This document shows positions 1-6,080 of a stretch of 45,626 bases of DNA, piece by piece. The notes under the pieces are model-generated. The model ran no database searches and had not been told where the DNA came from. It worked only from the letters and a program-made list of their open reading frames with translations. Each line of letters begins with the position of its first letter. Within the stretch, counting starts at the first letter, position 1. Source of the stretch: Candidatus Kuenenia stuttgartensis (GTDB lineage: Bacteria > Planctomycetota > Phycisphaerae > Phycisphaerales > SM1A02); assembly GCA_945902075.1 (NCBI GenBank), contig CAMDMA010000028.1, positions 1 to 45,626 of the forward strand, written 5' to 3'. The position numbers and the translations under genes were made by a program.

Positions 1-152
1 GAGAGCACGATCGAGAGATCCGCGCTGCCGACGGATCCGTCGGCGTTGAGGTCGCCGAAGCAGATCCCCGACTGCGCGCGCGCGGTGTGCAGAGGCGCAA
101 GCAGGCCAGTGAGAAGGACGAGCGCGACGAGCAGGCGGAAGTGCGAAGACAT
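1..152 (-). CDS. Secreted protein with dockerin-like Ca-binding motif (3' part outside window)
   Basis: Reading leftwards from the ATG at 152, the product begins MSSHFRLLVALVLLTGLL, a clear signal peptide (short charged start, long hydrophobic core, likely cleavage after HTARA). It continues with CFGDLNADGSVGSADLSIVL and runs off the window edge. The D-x-N-x-D-G-x-x-x-x-x-D pattern is that of a dockerin type I / EF-hand-like calcium loop. Such loops are very common in exported proteins of Planctomycetota, often near the C-terminus; here the motif follows the signal peptide directly. Only about 50 residues are visible, so the function of the rest is unknown. An alternative is a short exported peptide made almost entirely of this motif. 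Confidence 0.72.
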   Translation of the reverse strand, partial: MSSHFRLLVALVLLTGLLAPLHTARAQSGICFGDLNADGSVGSADLSIVL

Positions 153-249
153 CGGCGAGTTCCCGGGAGTACCGAACGGATCCGGCCGCGGTAGAAGCGG
201 CTTCGCAGATCAGGCGCAGAAGACTACCACCGTACGTCGCGGGATCAAG

Positions 250-276
250 ATCATAATGCCCGCCTCGCCGACGCAA
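250..276 (-). promoter_or_regulatory. Possible promoter for the leftward secreted-protein gene
   Basis: On the minus strand TTGCGT (276-271) is followed after 15 bases by TATGAT (255-250), a 5/6 match to the -10 consensus. The spacer is shorter than the usual 17. It points at the gene starting at 152. Weak call based on consensus match only. Confidence 0.25.
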
Positions 277-302
277 GGCGATGGTTATGCTCTGAGCGCT
301 GT

Positions 303-851
303 ATGTACGCCCAGCGCCCTGCCCCACTCGCCGTTATTTGCGGACCCATGTTCGCGGGCAAGACCACCGAACTGCAGCGGCGGATCGCGCTCGCGCAGGC
401 CGCGGGCGAGCGCGTCCTCGTGGTCAAGCCCGCGCGAGACACCCGCTACGGCGACCACGAGATCGTCACCCACACGGGGGTGCGCGTGGCTGCGCGGTCG
501 GTCGGAACGCTTGATGAGATCGCGGGCGAACGCGCGGACCTCCTCGCCATCGACGAGATCCACTTCTTCGCTTCTGAAGCGGTTGCCCCAATCGCGTCTC
601 TGCGCGCGCGCGGCGTGCGCGTAGCGGTCGCCGGTTGCGACATCGATCACTTCGGCGAAATCTTCGCACCATTTGACGCGCTTATTCCGCTCGCGACCGA
701 AGTCGTTCGCATCACCGGCACGTGTCACCGCTGCAACGCTCCGAGTACCCACAGCGAACGCATCGTCCAAACAACCGAACGCATCATCGTCGGCGGCGCA
801 AAGGAGTTTGTCGCGACGTGCGCACAGTGTTTCAAGCCGAGCGCTCGATAG
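303..851 (+). CDS. tdk: Thymidine kinase (type II, TK1-like)
   Basis: This 182-residue cytosolic enzyme phosphorylates thymidine to dTMP with ATP in pyrimidine salvage. The N-terminus carries the P-loop GPMFAGKTTEL (residues 14-24). The Walker B/catalytic segment is AIDEIHFF, where the family usually has DEaQFF, so the catalytic Glu is kept while Ala-Gln is replaced by Ile-His. Two cysteine pairs near the C-terminus, CHRC and CAQC, form the structural zinc site typical of this family. Length is normal. It lies convergent to the uridine kinase-like gene (22 bp between stops) and near the nucleoside permease, so the three look like a nucleoside salvage group. The start is the ATG directly before AQRPAPLAVICGPM. 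Confidence 0.95.
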   Translation: MYAQRPAPLAVICGPMFAGKTTELQRRIALAQAAGERVLVVKPARDTRYGDHEIVTHTGVRVAARSVGTLDEIAGERADLLAIDEIHFFASEAVAPIASLRARGVRVAVAGCDIDHFGEIFAPFDALIPLATEVVRITGTCHRCNAPSTHSERIVQTTERIIVGGAKEFVATCAQCFKPSAR

Positions 852-873
852 TGCCCACGATCCACCGCGCGAC

Positions 874-1482
874 CTATGCGTTTCGCACCACAAAGTGCGC
901 GTTCGTTCGATAGCGTTCCGCGTGCAACGCAAATGTCGGCTCGGCGACCGTGCAAAAGAAATGCTCGAGATACGCAACCGGCCACGGGCGCTCACCGGCT
1001 TGCTCACGCGAAACGGCACGCGCCCAACGCGCGTCGCGCGGCGCCTCCACGAACACCGCGATATCGACTTGCTCGCGTACCAAGTCGTGCAACGCGTGCA
1101 AACCCTCCACCACAATCAGGGTGGCAGGCTCGATCTGCAACTCCCCCACGCGCGCATGCACCTCGAAGCTCCACTGCGGGATTCGCGTCGCGCGCCCCGC
1201 ACGAAGTTCTGCAAGGTCAAGCGCAAGTCGCGCAAGATCTGAGGACTCGGGCAGATCGCGCAGATGCTCGGCGGTCGTTTCGTAGTTTGGCAAATAGTGG
1301 TCGGTTGAAACGACGAGCGACCCGAGCGCGCGCGCAAGTGTCGATTTTCCCGCAGCAACCGCGCCAGTGACCCCAATCACAGCCCGCGGACCCACCGCTT
1401 CGGCAGCGGTCCGGATGGCCGCAGCAGCGGCGTGCATAGGGAGTTCGATCGGTCGCGCGTGCTCCATCGGAGCGCGCAGCAT
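874..1482 (-). CDS. Uridine kinase-like P-loop nucleoside kinase
   Basis: The product of about 202 residues has a P-loop GVTGAVAAGKSTLARALG, a substrate-side VVSTDHYLPNYE motif, the segment IPQWSFEVHAR (compare P-x-Y-d-f-x-x-H-x-R of uridine kinases) and a Walker B-like TLIVVEGLHAL. This order matches the uridine kinase / phosphoribulokinase superfamily, which phosphorylates uridine or cytidine to the monophosphate. The ATG at 1482 is preferred; ATGs at 1467 and 1437 are alternatives, and longer starts would run into the divergent permease gene that begins at 1508. The permease and thymidine kinase next door support a nucleoside role. A kinase of another small metabolite (pantothenate, phosphoribulose) cannot be excluded from sequence alone. 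Confidence 0.82.
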   Translation of the reverse strand: MLRAPMEHARPIELPMHAAAAAIRTAAEAVGPRAVIGVTGAVAAGKSTLARALGSLVVSTDHYLPNYETTAEHLRDLPESSDLARLALDLAELRAGRATRIPQWSFEVHARVGELQIEPATLIVVEGLHALHDLVREQVDIAVFVEAPRDARWARAVSREQAGERPWPVAYLEHFFCTVAEPTFALHAERYRTNAHFVVRNA

Positions 1483-1507
1483 ACGCGCGACAAGTATCCT
1501 CCGGCCC

Positions 1508-2800
1508 ATGCACCTGTTTGGACTTCTCGGCGTCGCTGCGATCCTTGCGATCGCGTACACACTTTCTTCCGCCCGTCGGTCGATTCGTTGGCGCACGATC
1601 ACAGTCGGACTCGCCATCCAGTTCGTGCTCGCGTTTCTCTTCCTCCGCTTCCCGCCGGTCGTCGCGCTCTTTGACGCGTTCGCCGCGGGCGTGACCAAGG
1701 TCATCTCCTTTGCCGACGAGGGCACACGCTTTCTCTTCGGCAACGCCGCCGACGCATCGGGAGCATGGGGATTCATCTTCGCAGTCAAAGTGCTCCCGAT
1801 CATCATCTTCTTCGCAGCGTTCATGGCGGTGCTCTACCACCTCGGCGTGATGCAGCGGTTGATCGCCGTACTCGCGGGAGGTCTCCGGCGTGCGCTTGGA
1901 ATCACCGGCGTTGAAGCGATGTCTGCGGCGGCCAACATTTTCGTTGGTCAGACCGAGGCACCACTCACGGTGCGCCCATTCATCTCTCGCATGACCCGCT
2001 CACAACTGATGACTGTGATGGTTGGCGGATTTTCGACGATCGCCGGCAGCGTCATGGCCGCCTACATCGTGCTCCTTGGCGGCGACGACGACGGCGCGCG
2101 CATCGAAGTGGCCAAACATTTCATGACCGCGAGCGTGATGTCGGCCCCTGCGGGAATTGTGATGGCGAAGATGATGCTCCCAGAAACCGAGCAGCCGCCG
2201 GACGAGTCGATCGACGCGTTGGAGAAGCTCCCGCGAACGACATCGAATGTGATGGATGCTGCTGCAGAGGGCGCAGGCGACGGACTCAAACTTGCGCTCA
2301 ATGTGGCGGCGATGCTGATCGCGTTTGTGTCGCTCCTTGCGCTCTTGAATTGGCCACTCACTGCGCTGAGCGAGGTCAACGCCGACTGGCTTCCCATCGC
2401 CTCGTGGCGCGCGCAACTCGGCCTTCCGGTGCTCAGCTTTCAGAACATTCTCGGCTTCATCCTGCAGCCGCTCGCCTGGCTCATGGGTGCTGGTAGCGAC
2501 GCGCACAAAGTCGGTAGCCTCATGGGCGAGGCTGTGGTTGCAACCGAATTCGTCGCTTACCTCGATCTCGCGAAGATGATGGAAGCAGGCGAAATCTCAC
2601 GACGCGCGTCGACGATCGGGATCTACGCGCTATGCGGCTTCGCAAACCTACCCTCGATCGCGATTCAGATCGGCGGCCTCGGCGCGATGGCACCCGAACG
2701 GCGCAGCGACCTCGCGAAACTCGGCCTCCGCGCGATGACCGCAGGCGCCCTCGCGTGTTGGATGACAGGCGCGGTCGCGGGTGTTTTTCTCAGTGCGTGA
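1508..2800 (+). CDS. nupC: CNT-family concentrative nucleoside transporter
   Basis: This 430-residue polytopic inner-membrane protein starts MHLFGLLGVAAILAIAYTL and keeps the family landmarks. There is a long central hydrophobic stretch VKVLPIIIFFAAFMAVLYHL. The GQTEAPLTVRPF motif in the first substrate hairpin binds the nucleobase and ribose. A C-terminal half contains GEAVVATEFVAYLDL and CGFANLPSIAIQIGG. Length and motif order match NupC-type Na+- or H+-coupled nucleoside symporters. The ATG at 1508 is chosen because the hydrophobic N-terminus begins there. It is divergent from the uridine kinase-like gene, only 25 bp apart, so both probably share a promoter region and jointly import and phosphorylate nucleosides. 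Confidence 0.93.
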   Translation: MHLFGLLGVAAILAIAYTLSSARRSIRWRTITVGLAIQFVLAFLFLRFPPVVALFDAFAAGVTKVISFADEGTRFLFGNAADASGAWGFIFAVKVLPIIIFFAAFMAVLYHLGVMQRLIAVLAGGLRRALGITGVEAMSAAANIFVGQTEAPLTVRPFISRMTRSQLMTVMVGGFSTIAGSVMAAYIVLLGGDDDGARIEVAKHFMTASVMSAPAGIVMAKMMLPETEQPPDESIDALEKLPRTTSNVMDAAAEGAGDGLKLALNVAAMLIAFVSLLALLNWPLTALSEVNADWLPIASWRAQLGLPVLSFQNILGFILQPLAWLMGAGSDAHKVGSLMGEAVVATEFVAYLDLAKMMEAGEISRRASTIGIYALCGFANLPSIAIQIGGLGAMAPERRSDLAKLGLRAMTAGALACWMTGAVAGVFLSA

Positions 2801-2837
2801 TCGTTGTGGAACGCTTCGAGTGGCGGAAGCGATGATC

Positions 2838-2877
2838 GCTTTCACGCGGCGCGTTGCGCTTTCACGCGGCGCGTTAC
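2838..2877. repeat. 20-bp tandem duplication at the 3' end of the NHL gene
   Basis: The 20-mer CGCTTTCACGCGGCGCGTTG at 2838-2857 is repeated at 2858-2877 with a difference at the last bases. The right-hand copy overlaps the stop codon (2876-2874, minus) of the NHL-repeat gene; the left-hand copy lies just downstream of it. It sits between the convergent permease and NHL genes. It looks like a recent slippage or duplication event. Confidence 0.8.
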
Positions 2878-3923
2878 GCCTTCACCAGCCGCGTCACTCG
2901 GCCGATCGGCACCCATTCGACCACCAGAATCGAGCCATCCGCGAGGAAGGTCGCCGAGTGCGGATGGACAAACTTGCCCGGAATGAAGTCCTTCCGCGCC
3001 GCGCCGCGAAGATTCGTTGGATGACCGTCGCCGAGAATTGCGACCGCCTTGTTGTCCTTCCCAAGAATCTCGACCGCGCTTGAGAGGTCGGGCACGAGGA
3101 GCAGGTCGCCGCGCGTCTTGAAATGGCACGGCTGGCGCATCGACTCGGTGACGAATGACACATGCTTCCACGGCTTACCCGCGCTGCTTTCCGAGAAATA
3201 CTGAATGCGATTGTTCGAGCGATCGGCGATCGCGAGTGTGCCGAAACGATTGTCCCACCACAGCCCGTGCGGACTCGACACCTCGCCAGCCGCGCTTCCT
3301 GCGCCGATGATCGTCTGCTTGTACGCGCCGTCCTTCGAGTAGATGTGCACGAAGCTCTTGCCGTAGCCGTCGCCGACGAAGAGGTCACCGTTCGGATGAA
3401 ACGCCACATTGGTCGCGTTCCAATCACCTTCGTTGGCATAGCACTTCGCGCCGTTGAACTCCGCCTCGACCGGTGCGCCACGCGACCACACAACCGTTCC
3501 GTCGAGTTTGGTCTTGATGACGCGGCGATGGGCGACATCACAGTGATAGAGGTACTCCGTGCCATCCTCAGTGCGGATGTCGAGGCCGTGTCCGCCGCCC
3601 TTCATCTCGGGCATCATCGAGCGGACAAACTTGCCGTCCTTGGTGAACACGTAGACAGCGTCGTCCTTCTTCGCCTCTGCACCAACCGTGTGCGAAATGT
3701 AGATGTTGCCAGCAAGATCCTGGGTGACTCCGTGGGTGTCGCCCCACGCGAGGCCTTCGGGCGGCATGATCCAATCGTGCTCCACGCGGTAGGTGAAGTC
3801 GCCCGAACCAGTCGTCACGTCACCAGCGAGAAGCGCGGCAGCGAATGCGTTTGAAAATGGCGCGACGGCTGCAATGCCAGCGGTTGTGCGGATAAAGGCG
3901 CGGCGAGATTCGCTGTGGGTCAT
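2874..3923 (-). CDS. Tat-exported NHL-repeat beta-propeller protein
   Basis: The 349-residue product opens MTHSESRRAFIRTTAGIAA, a twin-arginine signal (SRRAFIR) followed by a moderately hydrophobic stretch, so a folded protein is probably exported. The rest is built of beta-propeller blades of NHL type, each with H-G/N-x-x-x-D-x-x-G-N/D-x-x-x-x-D patterns: HGVTQDLAGNIYISHT, NVAFHPNGDLFVGDGYG, SPHGLWWDN and HSATFLADGSILVVEW. It resembles secreted 6-bladed propellers related to the peptidyl-alpha-hydroxyglycine lyase fold, but no enzyme activity can be assigned. It lies 78 bp downstream of the DUF2231/cytochrome gene on the same strand and may be co-transcribed. The start is fixed by the Tat signal; an upstream in-frame ATG at 3995 would bury it. 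Confidence 0.82.
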   Translation of the reverse strand: MTHSESRRAFIRTTAGIAAVAPFSNAFAAALLAGDVTTGSGDFTYRVEHDWIMPPEGLAWGDTHGVTQDLAGNIYISHTVGAEAKKDDAVYVFTKDGKFVRSMMPEMKGGGHGLDIRTEDGTEYLYHCDVAHRRVIKTKLDGTVVWSRGAPVEAEFNGAKCYANEGDWNATNVAFHPNGDLFVGDGYGKSFVHIYSKDGAYKQTIIGAGSAAGEVSSPHGLWWDNRFGTLAIADRSNNRIQYFSESSAGKPWKHVSFVTESMRQPCHFKTRGDLLLVPDLSSAVEILGKDNKAVAILGDGHPTNLRGAARKDFIPGKFVHPHSATFLADGSILVVEWVPIGRVTRLVKA

Positions 3924-4001
3924 GCGCGAAGAGTACTGCCCCGGAGCCCGATGCGAAAGGACGAAGACGCGCAAAGCGTGCGTGTCCCGCGCCACACAAG
4001 A

Positions 4002-5618
4002 TCACCCTGCGGGCTTCGGTTCGGTGGCAGCGGCTTCAGCCGGAGTCGCATCCTCTGGCATCGGCGGCGTCTTTGGTTGGGCAAGCGGAAGGTCCGCACC
4101 CACCACCTCCAGCGTGCGACCGTCCGTCAGCGCCTTCATCGCCTCGGGCGTGTCGAGCGCGGTCTGCCACACATACACGCGCTTCAAAAGCGGTTGGCTC
4201 CGGAGCCACGCGGTGCTTCCCGAAGTGACTTTCGCGCCGACAAGGTTGATCGACTCAAGTCGCGCGAGGGAGCCAAGGCCCGAAAGCCCCGCATCGCCAA
4301 CCCCGGTTCCATCGAGACGCAGTCGTTCAAGATGCGGCATCGCACCGATCTTTGCGAGTCCGGCGTCGGTGAGCGCTGTCTTCGAAAGGTTGAGCGTGGC
4401 CACAACTGGCGCAATATCAGCGAGAAGTCCCGCGTCGGCGTCACCGATCGGCGGCTCGGCCCGGCTTCCGTTGACATCAAGGAGCGGACTCTCCGCTGCC
4501 AACGGTTGAACGAGTACGCCGCGAGCGATCAGCGCCTTCGACGCGGCTTCTGCCTTCGCGCGGACGGCGGGCGCGATGTTGACAACCGTGCTGCTTGCAA
4601 TCGAGAGGGTTCCGGTCGCGGACAGCGCTGCGGTCGCCGCGGCCGACGACACGCCCGGCGCACCAATCGCACCCGGTTGAACATTCGGATAAGGCGCGCC
4701 TGCATCGATCCACTTCGTGAGCTTTGCGATCTCATCCTTGGTCAGCCCATCACCTTCCGGCGGCATCGCGTCCGGATCTGTTCGGTCGAGTTCGACACGG
4801 TGGACAAGGAGACTCTCCGCGCTCTTCCCAGGAACGACCGTCCAATCCGCTTCTTCACCGTTGAAGAGCCACGACTTTGAATCAAGCCGAAGCCCGCCCT
4901 TCTGCTTTCGTCCGCCGTGACACTCGAAGCAACGCGCCTCGAGAATTGGCCGAACGTCCGAAAGGAAATACTCCTCGTCGCTCGTGAGCGAAATGGTCGT
5001 CGCGGGTGAAGATTCAACCGGGTCCATCGTTTCCTTCGTCGGCGGGAACAACACCTTGGTGAGATAGCCCTCACCGTGCACGAGGTCGCCGCCGAGATGG
5101 CCGGTGACGGCGACGGCAATTCCACCAACGAGTGCTGCCCAGCGAAATGCGGAGAGCGACGCCATTGCCGCGGCGGCACCGCGCGAAAGTTCTGCTGCGA
5201 GAATCCAACACCACCACGCAAGTGCTGCAAACACCACCGCTGTGCCGGTGCCGATCCAACGATGCAGTTGCAGCGTGGTGGAGTCACTTCCGTCGTGCTC
5301 GTAGCTTGCATTGATCCAGCCAGACGCCGAAGCGCCGATGATCGAAACCGCAGCGATCAGAAGAAGCGGAAGCGTGAGCGGCGAAAGTCCCTGCCGGCGA
5401 CTCATGCTCCGCCACCATTCACTCGCGACGGCAACAAGGCCAAGCGCGATTGGAAAGTGAACAAGAAGCGGATGGAGCCGACCCGCAGCTCGACCAAAGT
5501 CGGGAAGCACTTGCTGTGCTGCCCCGGAACTTGCGGCAGGAGCGGCATCGGCAAGGACGGGAGTCCACGTCGACAGGAGCGAGGTGGCCAAATCGAGGAA
5601 GGCGGCGTTCGGAACCAT
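4002..5618 (-). CDS. DUF2231 / planctomycete-type cytochrome c / LRR membrane protein
   Basis: Three parts are visible in 538 residues. Residues ~45-185 hold about four membrane helices with the RLHPLLVHFPIALG signature of DUF2231. A periplasmic domain then carries a single c-type haem motif C230-F-E-C-H234 followed by GGRKQKGGLRLDS, and ends with AMPPEGDGLTKDEIAKLTKWI. This is the planctomycete-type cytochrome C1 pattern. The C-terminal third (about 400-500) has leucine-rich repeats such as LERLRLDGTGVGDAGL. The architecture is typical of planctomycetal envelope electron-transfer proteins and very rare elsewhere, but the redox partner is unknown. The ATG at 5618 is chosen because residues upstream of it (to 5798) are Arg/Ala-rich and uncoding-like. 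Confidence 0.85.
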   Translation of the reverse strand: MVPNAAFLDLATSLLSTWTPVLADAAPAASSGAAQQVLPDFGRAAGRLHPLLVHFPIALGLVAVASEWWRSMSRRQGLSPLTLPLLLIAAVSIIGASASGWINASYEHDGSDSTTLQLHRWIGTGTAVVFAALAWWCWILAAELSRGAAAAMASLSAFRWAALVGGIAVAVTGHLGGDLVHGEGYLTKVLFPPTKETMDPVESSPATTISLTSDEEYFLSDVRPILEARCFECHGGRKQKGGLRLDSKSWLFNGEEADWTVVPGKSAESLLVHRVELDRTDPDAMPPEGDGLTKDEIAKLTKWIDAGAPYPNVQPGAIGAPGVSSAAATAALSATGTLSIASSTVVNIAPAVRAKAEAASKALIARGVLVQPLAAESPLLDVNGSRAEPPIGDADAGLLADIAPVVATLNLSKTALTDAGLAKIGAMPHLERLRLDGTGVGDAGLSGLGSLARLESINLVGAKVTSGSTAWLRSQPLLKRVYVWQTALDTPEAMKALTDGRTLEVVGADLPLAQPKTPPMPEDATPAEAAATEPKPAG

Positions 5619-5776
5619 CGGAGTCAACTGTACTTGACGCCGCGTGCGGCGGGAAGCGTCTTGCACATGCAACGACGCGGGCGCTCGAAAAGCGTCGCGC
5701 CGGGAAGATTCCGCCTTTGCCCGACGCGACGCGTGTTCGACTTGCGGTGCGGACGTCGCAGTCGCAGCAGCCGCTG

Positions 5777-5818
5777 AAAAAAAGAAACGGGGCGCCAAAC
5801 CTTGCGGTCGTGCGCCCC
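5777..5818 (-). terminator. Rho-independent terminator
   Basis: On the minus strand GGGGCGC (5818-5812) pairs with GCGCCCC (5795-5789) around a 16-nt loop. It is followed by GTTTC and seven T's (5783-5777). It lies upstream of, and cannot serve, the cytochrome gene at 5618. It ends transcription of ileS and/or of the RNA proposed at 5777-5942. Confidence 0.8.
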
Positions 5819-5942
5819 TTCTCGTGTGTCGTGATGGTCGATCGTGAGCAAGCTCGCGTTCGACTCATCCGACTTGCGGGACGGGCCGCTTCCGCAGCCC
5901 GCTCTCTCTCCCGCATCCGTCTGAGTCCGAAGACCCAGACGG
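5777..5942 (-). ncRNA. Candidate structured small RNA downstream of ileS
   Basis: About 165 nt on the minus strand fold into a run of strong helices. Hairpin A (5942-5917) has an 11-bp stem, including one G-U pair, closed by a UUCG tetraloop. Hairpin B (5901-5882) has an 8-bp stem with a GGAA (GNRA) tetraloop and is enclosed by a further 6-bp helix, GCGGGA (5914-5909) with TCCCGC (5881-5876). The segment ends in the rho-independent terminator at 5818-5777. No convincing reading frame lies in it. It does not carry the consensus of SRP RNA, RNase P RNA, tmRNA or a GEMM riboswitch that I can recognise. A TTGACA just upstream suggests its own promoter; processing from the ileS 3' end is the alternative. 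Confidence 0.5.
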
Positions 5943-5945
5943 ATG

Positions 5946-5974
5946 TAAGGTGGCACATCCACCGGACATGTCAA
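5946..5974 (-). promoter_or_regulatory. Possible promoter of the small RNA
   Basis: A perfect -35 TTGACA occupies 5974-5969 (minus). Seventeen bases further is ACCTTA (5951-5946), a poor -10. Initiation a few bases downstream would begin the transcript right at hairpin A. The -35 is strong and the -10 weak, so this is tentative. Confidence 0.3.
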
Positions 5975-6080
5975 GGTCGCCGTGTTCGCAACGAGCGAAA
6001 TTGGGGGAGACTCCAACAATCGCGCATTATCCGGGCCACGCATTGCCCCGCTGACAACGGTCAGCTCACGAAACAATCCC

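Noticed and set aside
5870-5915. GGAA tetraloop hairpin as signal recognition particle (4.5S) RNA
   Set aside because: The SRP domain IV consensus (AGGUCCGGAAGGAAGCAGC-like symmetric loops) is not present; only the tetraloop matches.
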